The notes beneath the pieces are model-generated. The model was not told the origin of the DNA. It saw nothing but the letters and a program-made list of their open reading frames with translations, and did no database searches. A program made the translations under genes and the position numbers. A DNA stretch of 64,000 bases from SAR86 cluster bacterium (GTDB taxonomy: Bacteria > Pseudomonadota > Gammaproteobacteria > Pseudomonadales > Pseudohongiellaceae): positions 32,966-96,965 of the forward strand of contig NVUL01000001.1 of NCBI GenBank assembly GCA_002401885.1. Reading direction: 5' to 3'. The stretch's first letter is position 1, and every line of letters begins with the position of its first letter. Below, in pieces: positions 51,386 to 62,039 of the stretch.

Positions 51386-53104
51386 TTAGTAACCTACCGC
51401 AGCTCCATCGCCACGCCGAGAATCTGCAGAACCTTCAAACAATCCGTTCGCACGATCATGATAAACAGCCATGGCTGCTCCCTGTCCACTGCGCTCCGTC
51501 ACTCGATGACCCTTCGCCTCATACAGGCGAAGCGTATCGGGAGATAGCGCACCTGACTCCACGCTAGTTACATCGGGCAACCACTGGTGGTGAATACGCC
51601 CTGCTTCCACAGACTGCGCGATATTCATTTCGTGATCGATGACATTTAATATCAATTGCAACGTTGTATTGATGATCGTCTTCCCGCCTGGGCTACCTGC
51701 TGTGAAGACCGGCTTGCCATCTTTGGCAACAATCGTAGGCGTCATGCTAGACAGCGGACGCTTCTCTGGCGCAACTAAATTTGGAGGCGTACCGATTAAT
51801 CCACGTGCAGTAGTGACACCTGGCACTGCATTGAAATCGCCCATCTCGTTATTGAGCAAATAACCGCCACCCTCAACCACGATTCCCGAACCGTAGCCGA
51901 ATTCCAGCGTATAGGTCATGCTGACCATATTGCCCTCTTTGTCGACGACGGAGAAATGCGTAGTTTCCTCACTCTCATAGATCTGGGCGAAATCTGCAGG
52001 GCTGCTCTGTGATGCCTCATCCATGTCGATAGAAGCACGCAAGGTCTCCGCATAGTCTTTATCCATTAAGCGTTCCAGTGGCATACCTTCATTGAAATCA
52101 GGGTCGCCCAAGTGCTCTGCACGATCCGCATACGCACGACGCATGGTCTCGGTTAGAACATGTAAATAGTCAGCAGAATTGTGCCCAATATCTGCTAGAT
52201 CGAAGCCTTCGAGTATGTTCAACATCTCTACCAGAGCCACGCCACCAGAGCTAGGTGGCGGCATGCTCACGATATCGTATCCACGGTAGGTGCCACGAAT
52301 TGGCTCGCGTTCTTGTGGCGCGTATTTAAGCAAGTCCTCCTCGGTGATTATTCCACCAATGTCTGCCATGAAACCAGCTAGTCGCTCGGCGTTCTCACCT
52401 TTGTAGAAGCCGTCAGCACCATTATCTTGAATGAGCTCTAAGGTATGGGCCAAATCGGGCTGTAGCCATGTTTCTCCCAACTCATAGAGCGAACCATCAG
52501 ACTTGAAGAATTTGGCAGCGGTGGAGGGATAGCGATCGAAGCGGCCCTTGCTTCTGGCAAATCCAGTGTAGAGAGAATAGCTAATTGGAATACCCTCTCG
52601 AGCTAGCTTAACGGCTGGAGCAACAAGGTCGGCCCAAGGTAGGCTGCCAAGTTCTTGGTGCGCCTTCCACAAGCCCGCAACCGTTCCCGGTACGCCGACT
52701 GCTAAGGCTCCGATGTGGTTTGAATTGTCGACAACATTTCCATCGAGGCCAAGATACATGCGCTCGCTAGCAGCAAGCGGCGCCTTCTCTCTGAAATCAA
52801 AGGTGGTCGCATGACCATCATCGCCGTGATAAACCATAAACCCACCGCCGCCGATATTACCGGCACTGGGCCAAGTAACTGCTAAGGCAAATGCAGTTGC
52901 GATTGCCGCATCGACTGCGTTCCCACCTTGCTTAAGTGCCCCTACACCGGCTTCAGAAGCTAGTTCCGAGGCACTTGTCACGATGCCATTCTTCACTCGC
53001 AGTGGCGTTCTACCGCCTACTGAAAATGAAGTGGAAACAAGTAGGAGGCTGAGGAAAAATACTACGCCCTTTAGGGTCTTACGGCCGAACAGTTGATAAC
53101 TCAT
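51386..53104 (-). CDS. ggt: Gamma-glutamyltransferase
   Basis: NIGGGGFMVYH...ETTHFSVVDKEGNMVSMTYTLEFGYGSGIVVEGGGYLLNNEMGDF...MTPTIV...GSPGGKTIINT. Confidence 0.92.
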   Translation of the reverse strand: MSYQLFGRKTLKGVVFFLSLLLVSTSFSVGGRTPLRVKNGIVTSASELASEAGVGALKQGGNAVDAAIATAFALAVTWPSAGNIGGGGFMVYHGDDGHATTFDFREKAPLAASERMYLGLDGNVVDNSNHIGALAVGVPGTVAGLWKAHQELGSLPWADLVAPAVKLAREGIPISYSLYTGFARSKGRFDRYPSTAAKFFKSDGSLYELGETWLQPDLAHTLELIQDNGADGFYKGENAERLAGFMADIGGIITEEDLLKYAPQEREPIRGTYRGYDIVSMPPPSSGGVALVEMLNILEGFDLADIGHNSADYLHVLTETMRRAYADRAEHLGDPDFNEGMPLERLMDKDYAETLRASIDMDEASQSSPADFAQIYESEETTHFSVVDKEGNMVSMTYTLEFGYGSGIVVEGGGYLLNNEMGDFNAVPGVTTARGLIGTPPNLVAPEKRPLSSMTPTIVAKDGKPVFTAGSPGGKTIINTTLQLILNVIDHEMNIAQSVEAGRIHHQWLPDVTSVESGALSPDTLRLYEAKGHRVTERSGQGAAMAVYHDRANGLFEGSADSRRGDGAAVGY

Positions 53105-53491
53105 TAGATTGCTCTCAAATAGTGCGCTAGGCCAAATCGCCTTTTTGCATTTAGCTGTATTCCGGATCGTTGCAGACTTGCATTTTAATGCATCGCGGTC
53201 TCACGTTCACGTCATAATACCGTGCCTACTATCGAGAAAACATCGGTTTAGGAGGCAAAAATCTCCTCTTTCTCTGCCTAAATCCTCCTTGATTCACGAA
53301 ATCCAGAGTGTGAGACCAAGGGAATCATTCAATTTCCCGCTATTCCATTGTCATTAGGTAATTCTAAGTGCTAGCTTTACGGACTTGATACATCGGCAAT
53401 GACCCCGTATGGATCGGTGTATTATTCACTAGGGCCCCTGCTAGCCTGCAGAACAAGCAAATACTCAACTTACCAACGAGACACTACTACT

Positions 53492-54859
53492 ATGGTTTTT
53501 CATCTCAGATTATTAAAGCTAATTACAACAATTGCGTTTCTTGCGGCTTTTCTAACCGCTTGCAGTGAAGATGCCGTTCCAACTCAGAGCTCCGCACCGG
53601 CAGCCGAGTCAGTCGCAAACGCCGCAGTAGAGACCGAACAACAGTTAGTCGAGCGTGCCCTCGGCATCCACGAGAGAGTCATCACGCTAGACACTCACGC
53701 GGACATCAATACGAGCAATTTTACGCCCGACAATAATTACACTTCAGATCTAGATACCCAGGTAAACCTTCCTAAGATGGAACAGGGTGGATTGGATGTA
53801 GCTTGGTTTATCGTCTACACCGGTCAGTCGACACTCGACGCAGAGGGTTATGCGGCAGCGTACGCGAACGCCATCGACAAGTTCGATGCCATTCATCGTC
53901 TAGCCGAAGATATTGCACCAGAGCTGATCGAGATTGCCTATACCTCGGATGACGTAAGAAGAATCGTTGCTGCGGATAAGAAAGTCGCAATGATTGGCAT
54001 CGAAAATGCCTATCCCGTTGGCTTAAACATGGCCAATATAAAAGATTTTCAGGAACGTGGTGGTCGCTACATGTCACTAGCGCATAACGGACATAGCCAG
54101 TTCTCGGATTCGAATACCGGCGAGCGGGACAATATTTGGCTACACGATGGCTTGAGCGAGATGGGAAAAGAAGCCGTTGCCGAGATGAACAAATGGGGAA
54201 TCATGATCGATGTATCTCACCCCTCAAAAGATGCCATCATGCAGATGCTGGATCTCACTCGTGCGCCACTAGTCGCTTCTCACTCTTCCGCGCGCGCGAT
54301 GAGTGAACACAGCCGCAACTTGGACGATGAGCAGTTGCTACGCATCAAAGAGAATGGCGGCGTCGTTCAAACCGTGGCCTTCAGCAGCTACCTGAACGCG
54401 GACAAGAATGCGCGATTTAGTGAAGCGCGAAATACGCTGATTGCCGAGATAGCCACAGACCTGGGCGTTGAAGTTCTCGGCTTTGCGGAAATTCGCGCCT
54501 TGAGTGAAATTCAGAGAACGATATACCGCAGTCTTATGGATGAGGTCAATGCCCTAGCTGCACCGCGGCTGGAAGCCGAAGTTAACGCGATAGCACCACC
54601 GGTTGATGTTGTAGATCTCGTCAATCACATCGACTACATGGTAGAGCTGATTGGACTGGAACATGTGGGCATTAGCTCGGACTTCGACGGTGGTGGCGGC
54701 ATCAGTGGCTGGAACGATGCATCGGAGACAGCCAATGTGACTGTCGAATTGGTTCGTCGCGGTTATAGCGAAGAACAGATTGGTCTGCTTTGGAGTGGCA
54801 ATCTCTTGAGAGTGCTTGACGATGTACAACGCATAGCAGCCGAGATTCAAGCGGAATAG
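53492..54859 (+). CDS. Membrane dipeptidase (peptidase M19)
   Basis: VITLDTHADINTSNF...IGIENAYPVG...MSLAHNGHSQFSDS...IDVSHPSKDAI...ASHSSARAMSEHSRNLDDEQL...GISSDFDGGGG; lipobox-like FLTAC. Confidence 0.9.
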   Translation: MVFHLRLLKLITTIAFLAAFLTACSEDAVPTQSSAPAAESVANAAVETEQQLVERALGIHERVITLDTHADINTSNFTPDNNYTSDLDTQVNLPKMEQGGLDVAWFIVYTGQSTLDAEGYAAAYANAIDKFDAIHRLAEDIAPELIEIAYTSDDVRRIVAADKKVAMIGIENAYPVGLNMANIKDFQERGGRYMSLAHNGHSQFSDSNTGERDNIWLHDGLSEMGKEAVAEMNKWGIMIDVSHPSKDAIMQMLDLTRAPLVASHSSARAMSEHSRNLDDEQLLRIKENGGVVQTVAFSSYLNADKNARFSEARNTLIAEIATDLGVEVLGFAEIRALSEIQRTIYRSLMDEVNALAAPRLEAEVNAIAPPVDVVDLVNHIDYMVELIGLEHVGISSDFDGGGGISGWNDASETANVTVELVRRGYSEEQIGLLWSGNLLRVLDDVQRIAAEIQAE

Positions 54860-54960
54860 ATTTTAAGTTCTAAGCAAAAACCTAGTTTCATTGAGCAGCC
54901 GTAACTGGCACACAAAAACAAGAAAGTCGTTGGATTTAGTAAGCGACCAAGGAGCCAAGA

Positions 54961-55509
54961 ATGAAAAATTTTACGCGATTGATTTCCACAATAGCACTAA
55001 GCTGTTGCTACATTGTAGCAAGCGCCGCCGACGATGGTGGCTCTACTATAATGAGTAAAGCAGAAGTCGATGCAACACTAAAACAGGGTCTCGCCAACTT
55101 GGCGACTGGCAGGACTGTGAGTGATATCGTCATGCGCCATATTGGGGTTGGCGACGAGAACATGGGTGTATCAGTCGTGCAGCGAAGCAGGGTCGAAGCC
55201 AACGGCGTTGAGACCGGCATTGCACACGTCGATCTCGACGAGATCTACTATATCGTAGCAGGCGAAGGCACCATGGTTACGGGTGGCGAATTTGTCGACA
55301 AGCAGACCAGCGTGAGCTCATTACTTGGACCGATGGAACGCGGAGAGATTCGCGGCGGCGTGCTACAGAAAGTTAAGCCAGGCGATATCGCGATAATCCC
55401 CAAGGGTATGCCACACGGCTGGCACGAGATGACGACCGACACGATCAGCTACATCATCTTTCGCGGCGACCCTAACAAGGTTATGGAAATAAAATCTACG
55501 GCGGATTAG
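54961..55509 (+). CDS. Exported cupin-domain protein
   Basis: GIAHVDLDEIYYIVAGEGTMVTGGEF...KPGDIAIIPKGMPHGWHEM. Confidence 0.8.
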   Translation: MKNFTRLISTIALSCCYIVASAADDGGSTIMSKAEVDATLKQGLANLATGRTVSDIVMRHIGVGDENMGVSVVQRSRVEANGVETGIAHVDLDEIYYIVAGEGTMVTGGEFVDKQTSVSSLLGPMERGEIRGGVLQKVKPGDIAIIPKGMPHGWHEMTTDTISYIIFRGDPNKVMEIKSTAD

Positions 55510-55972
55510 AAACCCGCATGACAATGTAAAGGGGTGTCGGCAATCAACATCCCTTTGATATAAAAGTCAATTTGACCCATCGGTTAAATTGAGAAGCCCA
55601 GTGAAAATGGAGACACACCACGGAATTGAAATCCTCACCCTAGAGCTAGAAGCACGCATAGAGTACGCGATAATGGAATGATCCCCCCAACCCCTAACAC
55701 CCCCAGACTTGTTCTTTTCTTTACTTAGCGTTCTTTAAACTCGAGCGACCTGAAAACCCCGCATTCCTTCTCAAAGCCTCTGATTTCGGCATATGTCGTC
55801 AATAACTGAGCACTTTAGCGCCATTTTTGATTACTTCATCACATAAATAATCGCATAATCAGAGTCAAATGAGATTTGGGTCACACCTTGCAGGCCACAT
55901 AGATTTAACATAGCAACTTAATCTACTAGACCAATGGGTATATTCGAGCACTATCAAAACTAGAAAAGCGCC

Positions 55973-58420
55973 ATGACTACCTACAGCCACCAACAAGCTT
56001 CTTCTCCCAGAGTCAGAATTGCGACCTATTTGCTATCTCTGATCTTCGCCCTTGCGCCTCCTATAAGCACTGCGCAATCGAGCAGCCAAGATGATCCAGA
56101 ACTAGCCGGTCGTGTGATAGTCGTTAGCGGTAGCGCAATCGCCCGAGGAGCTGATGGCGACAGGCCGTTAAGTCGCAGAGAAGCGATCTATGTTGGCGAC
56201 ACCATCTTCACCGATGTTCAAGCGTCTATGCAGATTAGAATGGTGGACGATGCATTAATCTCGCTCCAAGAATCAACCGAATTTGCAATCGTTGCCTATC
56301 GATACGAACAAGATGTCAGTAGCGATGAGTCTACTATCAAACTCATTCAGGGTGGCTTTCGAACAATAACTGGCAATATCGGCCAGCAAAACAGGGCAGC
56401 ATATGAAGCCAATATTGCCGACTTCGCCACAATAGGAATCCGTGGCACAGATTTCGAAGCGGTAATCACAGCAAACGGAGTATTCACCGGCGTCTATGAT
56501 GGGGGCACTACGGTCTCTAATCCAGCCGGCAGTTTGGATTTAGGTGTTGATGCAAATTATGATTTCGCGCAAATCGCTACACCCAACTCTCCTCCCATAG
56601 GTTTGCTGCTGCAACCGCCAGGGCTGGGTAATATTCCATTTACGGCGGCAGCGGATGACGATGAAGAAGCTGTAAATGAAGATGAGAGTCAAGACGACAG
56701 TACGGACACTGACAATAGTAGCGACGCAGATACAAGTGACGACGAAGCTGTTGATGGCCAGAACAGCGGTGACAATGGACAGGCAGATGATACGAATAAC
56801 GACAATGATGGAAACAACGGTGGCGCCAATGCCAATAGTCTACCAAACAATGTAGTCCAGGAAATTGCCAGCACAAGTTCCAACACTGGCGGCGACAATC
56901 AAGAAGAATCCAGTGACACTGCGTTGAGCCTGCAAACACCCTCTACGGAAGTTGCGGTCGCTGCAATGGAGACCGGCACCACCAGCGCCCTATTGAGCAA
57001 CAATCAAGAAGACACTACTTCAACGGTCAACGTTAACCCTAGCGAAACCAGCACGGACGGATCACTTTCCTGCGCTACCGATTCTACTCTATGCTTGCAA
57101 CTTGTTGATGGTCAGGTTATTGGCGATGACTCTGAATCCACGTCAGGTGGCGCTGACGATACAAACACTGATACCACGGACAGTAGCGATTCAAACGACA
57201 GCTCTGGAAACAACGGAAATTCCGGCAACAATGGCAACGGAAATTCCGGTAACAATGGAAATAGTAATGGCAACAACGGAAATGGCAATTCCGGGAACAA
57301 CGGCAACACAAATTCCAACAGCGACGATGACACTACTACCACTACCACGGACACTACCGTTGTCACCAACGACGATGGCACCATTACCACGACCACGACC
57401 ACGATCACTGTTACTGACAGCAGTGGCAATGGAAATTCCGGGAACAACGGTAACAATAACGGCAATGGAAACAGCGCCGGGGATGATGACAGTTCCAGCG
57501 ATGCTACCGATTCAACCGACGACGACAACACTAACGGCAACTCCGGTAACAACGGTAACAATAACGGCAACGGAAACAGCGCCGGGGACGATGACAGTTC
57601 CAGCGATGCTACCGATTCAACCGACGACGACAACACTAACGGCAACTCCGGAAACAACGGAAACGGCAATGGAAACAGCGCTGGGGACGATGACAGTTCC
57701 AGCGACGCTGATACTACTACTACCACTGTCACCAACGACGATGGCACTACTACCACCACTACTACCACCACTACTACCACCACTACCACCACTACCACCA
57801 GCGGCAATGGCAATCCCGGGAACAACGGCAATTCCGGGAACAACGGCAATTCTGCTGGCAACAGTCAGACTCTGAAAAAACCAGAATTGACCGTCGATGC
57901 CCAAGGCATAAGTTGGGGCAGATGGAATAACACCGTCGACGATAATTTCGTCGTGATCAGCCAGATAGATGATGACCTTGTGTTGGTGGCTACTAGCGAA
58001 TACCTAGCTCAAGTTAACCCAGCACCTATCGGCAAATTAACTGGCAGTCACAACTATGCCACCACAATCATCTCTTCTTTCATAGGCAGTGGAAGCGCAG
58101 GAGATATATCAAGCCTACTAGCTGGCATGAGTGTCGATTTCGAAACAGGGGTAATCAATCAAGGTACTCTGGATATATTGGTAGCGGACCAGGCCTGGTC
58201 TATTGAATTTAATGGCTCCGTCAACAATGGTGTAGTCGAGCTAAATGCCATGAACGGACGGTTATTGGACAGCACAGGCCTCATCAGCAATTCTATCGAA
58301 GCAAACCTCGGTGGCATCTTTAGCGGAAATACCGGCTCGGCATTCGTAGGGGGATTCGACCTGATCGATGAAATCAATACCTACAATACCGTCAACGGCC
58401 TGTTTACCATAGAACGTTAA
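55973..58420 (+). CDS. FecR-domain exported protein with Asp/Ser/Gly/Asn/Thr-rich repetitive linker and C-terminal beta-rich domain
   Basis: FecR core LIQGGFRTITGNIGQQNRAAYEANIADFATIGIRGTDFEA; C-terminal IFSGNTGSAFVGGFDLIDE. Confidence 0.85.
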   Translation: MTTYSHQQASSPRVRIATYLLSLIFALAPPISTAQSSSQDDPELAGRVIVVSGSAIARGADGDRPLSRREAIYVGDTIFTDVQASMQIRMVDDALISLQESTEFAIVAYRYEQDVSSDESTIKLIQGGFRTITGNIGQQNRAAYEANIADFATIGIRGTDFEAVITANGVFTGVYDGGTTVSNPAGSLDLGVDANYDFAQIATPNSPPIGLLLQPPGLGNIPFTAAADDDEEAVNEDESQDDSTDTDNSSDADTSDDEAVDGQNSGDNGQADDTNNDNDGNNGGANANSLPNNVVQEIASTSSNTGGDNQEESSDTALSLQTPSTEVAVAAMETGTTSALLSNNQEDTTSTVNVNPSETSTDGSLSCATDSTLCLQLVDGQVIGDDSESTSGGADDTNTDTTDSSDSNDSSGNNGNSGNNGNGNSGNNGNSNGNNGNGNSGNNGNTNSNSDDDTTTTTTDTTVVTNDDGTITTTTTTITVTDSSGNGNSGNNGNNNGNGNSAGDDDSSSDATDSTDDDNTNGNSGNNGNNNGNGNSAGDDDSSSDATDSTDDDNTNGNSGNNGNGNGNSAGDDDSSSDADTTTTTVTNDDGTTTTTTTTTTTTTTTTTTSGNGNPGNNGNSGNNGNSAGNSQTLKKPELTVDAQGISWGRWNNTVDDNFVVISQIDDDLVLVATSEYLAQVNPAPIGKLTGSHNYATTIISSFIGSGSAGDISSLLAGMSVDFETGVINQGTLDILVADQAWSIEFNGSVNNGVVELNAMNGRLLDSTGLISNSIEANLGGIFSGNTGSAFVGGFDLIDEINTYNTVNGLFTIER
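57449..57710 (+). repeat. In-frame tandem repeats, 105 bp (35 aa) unit, two near-identical copies and a shorter third
   Basis: Units start at 57449, 57554 and 57659; protein NNGNNNGNGNSAGDDDSSSDATDSTDDDNTNGNSG. Confidence 0.95.
57711..57800 (+). repeat. (ACT/ACC)n threonine triplet repeat
   Basis: actactactaccactgtcacc...actactaccaccactactaccaccactactaccaccactaccacc, encoding poly-Thr. Confidence 0.95.
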
Positions 58421-58444
58421 CAATCAGTCTGGATACATTCTCTT

Positions 58445-61141
58445 CTAACGCGCCGGTCGCGCATGGGCCGCACCCCTAAAAATCGCATTCATCAGCATAA
58501 CGTTGAGACCATCTAGATAGGCGCGCACAGTTGGGTCCTGTGTGAAAGCGATAACCTCGCCCGCGCCATAGGACTCTGATACAACGAAAGGCTTATAGGC
58601 TAGTTGCCTACGATTCTCTTCCCATATATAGCCGCTCGCGAGCAGCTCATCCGGACCCTGAAATCGCGCCACGTTGAAGCCATCGCTGAGGCGAACCGGC
58701 GTATACACATCGCCGCCTCGAACCAGAACGTTGAGCACAGGCGCTACACCCGCGCTGAGCCAATGCTCCTGATCGACGTCGGCTCTCACTAACACACCGG
58801 CAACGGCATCTGGATAGTTCTCGAGGGCATGGGTCTGCGCTTCATATTGGTCAATTGAAGTAATGTATTGGCCGTCCACCGCACTCTCCTCTGCCGCATC
58901 TGCATTCTCAGAATCCGCAACCTCCTTCTCGATAACAGCCCGCTCGCGCCGGATAGAAAGTAGATCAACATCCGAGTCCGCCAGAAAACGGGTCGCATTG
59001 CCTAGGCCGATGATGACCCCACCCTGCCTCACCCAAGTCTTCAAATTCTCAATACCCGATTCTCCCAGCACCGTCTTGTAACCCGCTCCATTCATCAGCG
59101 GCAATATAAGAACCTGATACCGGTTCAGATTTGCAGAACCTAAGATGTCTACTCGTATAGCAGTTACAGGAAAGTCGAATTGACGCTCAATAACGAATCG
59201 CGTATTTCCAGCGCTATAGGATGCAGTAGGCACATCCCAGGCCATCGCTACTTTAGGCTCATTGTGCCGTACAACGTTGGCGCTGCCGAAACTCGGCCCA
59301 TCTGTCACCCAGCTATCGCTTACGGCAACCACATTCGCGCCCGTCTCTGTTGCCAGTCGATTTACGGTCTCATGCACAGAGTCTGGATTATCACTAATAT
59401 CGAGTATTAGCGTTCCCGCAGGGTATTCATTGCCGATATTCGTGAACGCCTTGTCGTTGCTCTTTACTGCTAAGCCTTCGCGTAACGCCCTTGCCAGAAA
59501 TCTGACTGCAGGCGCTGAACCCCATGGAACAAGATAGGAAACGGAAGCACGGCCACCTGCCACACTGCCCGGCTGCACGAGGTCGGTTCCTACTAGTTCG
59601 AAATCACCACTTGGGATGCGCCCGCAAATATCTGTTTCGACGTTCATCATCAGCGGCAACGACCAAGCCGTTACATCATAGATCTCATCCGGCAAATTGC
59701 GCTCCCGGCGCCGCTCTTGCTCCGCAAGAAAGTCTTCTTCCATGCCAACTTCACTATCCAGCAACGTGCGGATAAAACGCTTGGACGGTTGATCGGTACG
59801 AATCAGATAGGCACCTGGCTGGTAGGATTCGCCACAAGCATTGAACGAAGATAGGGCGCGCTGCACTTCAATGTCTTGCCGACTTAGCAGACCAGCGAGT
59901 TTATTTGCAGCCGCTTGATCTGCCTGGACAGGAAGAATATAGGCTCGGATATCTTCATCCTCACCCTCTTCAATCGCGCTAGCTCGGTATTCATAGAATT
60001 CTTGTAGAAACTTCTGTCTGTTCTCTGAGACCGTTTCAGCCGTAGCGAGTGAAGTCACGAAGTGATTTCTAACGGCATAGCGATAGTGCAAATCGTTGCC
60101 ATCATACTGCCTGACTACGAGCCCGCGTGAGGAAGCTTGCTCGTAAGTCATCGCTATGCTGCCGAAGTAAGAAGGCCAGCTAGCACCGTAGCCGGGATAG
60201 AATGCGTCATATACCTCCCGTGTAAAATAATCGAAGCCGAACATATCGAAATAGCGCGCATTATTGCGCCCAAACAACTGCAGGCTTGAACGCTGCGCCT
60301 CGGCCAGATGAGGGTTGTAAGGTATCGCCTCCGGCGCAAAGAAATAGGTTCCATCAGATCCCATCTCATGAGCATCCACATAGGCGACTGGGTACCATTC
60401 CAACATCGCCTTAGTCCTCCCCTGAGTTTCTGGCTGTGTCTGTATAAACCAATCGCGGTTCATGTCGAAGAGATAGTGGTTCGTTCTACCACCTGGCCAG
60501 GGCTCATCATGCTCAGCCGAGAGCCTATCTGAGTCGGGCAGCAGACCCTCCGCAGTTACAAAATTGTGAATGAAGCGATCGCGCCCATCAGGATTCTGCA
60601 TCGGGTCAATGACTACGATGGTGTTCTGCAAAATCGAATCGACGCGATCATCGCCACGCGATGCGAGCAGATGGTAGGCAGTCAGCATGGATGCATCGGT
60701 TGAAGAGATTTCATTGCCGTGCACGCCATAGGATAGCCAAGTCACTGCCGGCTGCTCATCAATAATTCGACTCGCTGCGGCGTCGTCGGTAATACGCGGG
60801 TCGGCTAAGGCCTGCATATTGGCCTTCGCCTCACTCAATCTTGCACTGTTCTCAGCGCTCGATATTACAGCGTAAATTAATTCTCGATTCTGCCAACTAC
60901 GCGCATATTCTACGAGCTCAACTCGATCTGGCGCCGCCTCTGCTAGGGCGTGAAAATAACGAATCGCATCCCGATGCCAGGTGATTCGCTCACCAGGCTG
61001 ATATCCAAGCACATCAAAGACAGTTGGGACGGCTGGGTCATAATTAGTATCAGGCCAGTACTCGAAATCATCCTGCGCTTGTAGGGGCAGACTGATACTA
61101 AGGACCATTAGAGTCGCTAGGGAAAGTGATCGAAGATGCAT
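58445..61141 (-). CDS. Exported M14-family zinc carboxypeptidase-like protein
   Basis: TWLSYGVHGNEISSTDASM (HxxE), IVVIDPMQNPDGRDRF, AYVDAHEMGSDGTYFFAPEAIPYNPH; signal peptide. Confidence 0.87.
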   Translation of the reverse strand: MHLRSLSLATLMVLSISLPLQAQDDFEYWPDTNYDPAVPTVFDVLGYQPGERITWHRDAIRYFHALAEAAPDRVELVEYARSWQNRELIYAVISSAENSARLSEAKANMQALADPRITDDAAASRIIDEQPAVTWLSYGVHGNEISSTDASMLTAYHLLASRGDDRVDSILQNTIVVIDPMQNPDGRDRFIHNFVTAEGLLPDSDRLSAEHDEPWPGGRTNHYLFDMNRDWFIQTQPETQGRTKAMLEWYPVAYVDAHEMGSDGTYFFAPEAIPYNPHLAEAQRSSLQLFGRNNARYFDMFGFDYFTREVYDAFYPGYGASWPSYFGSIAMTYEQASSRGLVVRQYDGNDLHYRYAVRNHFVTSLATAETVSENRQKFLQEFYEYRASAIEEGEDEDIRAYILPVQADQAAANKLAGLLSRQDIEVQRALSSFNACGESYQPGAYLIRTDQPSKRFIRTLLDSEVGMEEDFLAEQERRRERNLPDEIYDVTAWSLPLMMNVETDICGRIPSGDFELVGTDLVQPGSVAGGRASVSYLVPWGSAPAVRFLARALREGLAVKSNDKAFTNIGNEYPAGTLILDISDNPDSVHETVNRLATETGANVVAVSDSWVTDGPSFGSANVVRHNEPKVAMAWDVPTASYSAGNTRFVIERQFDFPVTAIRVDILGSANLNRYQVLILPLMNGAGYKTVLGESGIENLKTWVRQGGVIIGLGNATRFLADSDVDLLSIRRERAVIEKEVADSENADAAEESAVDGQYITSIDQYEAQTHALENYPDAVAGVLVRADVDQEHWLSAGVAPVLNVLVRGGDVYTPVRLSDGFNVARFQGPDELLASGYIWEENRRQLAYKPFVVSESYGAGEVIAFTQDPTVRAYLDGLNVMLMNAIFRGAAHARPAR

Positions 61142-61335
61142 TGTATCTCTCTGGGAATTAGGTTTAATTCAATTTGCGAATCTGATCCTACGCTTCGCAT
61201 CAATAGACTAGCGTTTTTTCGGCCCTCCATCTACTGAATCCAGAAAACAGCTCAGCTAACAGAAGTATTGTGTCACTCCGATGCAACCGGTATAAACAAA
61301 GTCTCAGAAGAATATTTAGCGTTAGCGGAAAGACT

Positions 61336-62013
61336 ATGACAAAGCAAACCCCAAATACGATCGAACTCGCTTTCGAGGAGCTGTCTGCAGAGGAAATGAA
61401 AGTGCGGGCTTTAGACTTTAATGCGCTAATGCAAAGAAGGAGGACTGTGCGTGACTTTTCCTCCAGAGAGGTCCCTAGGGTTGTAATCGACGCCTGTCTT
61501 ACCGCAGCCGGTAGCGCACCTAGCGGAGCGAATAGACAACCCTGGCACTTCGCCTTGATCAGCAACCCCGCTATCAAGCGAGAGATTCGTTCTGCAGCGG
61601 AAACCGAGGAAGAAGAATTCTACAGCAAGCGTGCTCCGCAAGACTGGCTGGACGCTCTAGCGCCGCTTGGAACAGACTCGGCCAAACCGTTTCTCGAACA
61701 CGCTCCTTTTCTAATCGTGGTCTTTGCACAGAAATTTGCTGTAGATGCCCAGGGCAACAAACAGAAGAACTACTATGTGACAGAGTCAGCTAGCATTGCG
61801 ACCGGTCTCTTGATTGCGGCTCTACACAACGCGGGCCTGGCAACTCTGACTCACACGCCCAGCCCGATGAAGTTCTTGAATACGATTCTAGAAAGACCGC
61901 GCACAGAGAAACCTTTGATGGTGGTCGTCACAGGCTACCCTGAAGTGGCAGCCAGAGTGCCGGATATTCAGCGCAAGATACTGAACGAGTTTGTGAGCAT
62001 CCATGAAGAATAA
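61336..62013 (+). CDS. Nitroreductase-family flavoprotein, iodotyrosine deiodinase-like
   Basis: [14 protein letters not shown]...[18 protein letters not shown]...[40 protein letters not shown]...[31 protein letters not shown]. Confidence 0.85.
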   Translation: MTKQTPNTIELAFEELSAEEMKVRALDFNALMQRRRTVRDFSSREVPRVVIDACLTAAGSAPSGANRQPWHFALISNPAIKREIRSAAETEEEEFYSKRAPQDWLDALAPLGTDSAKPFLEHAPFLIVVFAQKFAVDAQGNKQKNYYVTESASIATGLLIAALHNAGLATLTHTPSPMKFLNTILERPRTEKPLMVVVTGYPEVAARVPDIQRKILNEFVSIHEE

Positions 62014-62039
62014 TATGCTGTTGTAACTCACCAGAGCTA

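Noticed and set aside
55605-55680. Short peptide METHHGIEILTLELEARIEYAIME
   Set aside because: 24 aa only, no conservation evidence available; cannot be supported from the sequence alone
57102-57875. 257 aa plus-strand and 249 aa minus-strand ORFs inside the FecR gene
   Set aside because: Open frames caused by low-complexity triplet repeats; only the FecR frame has domains and a signal peptide
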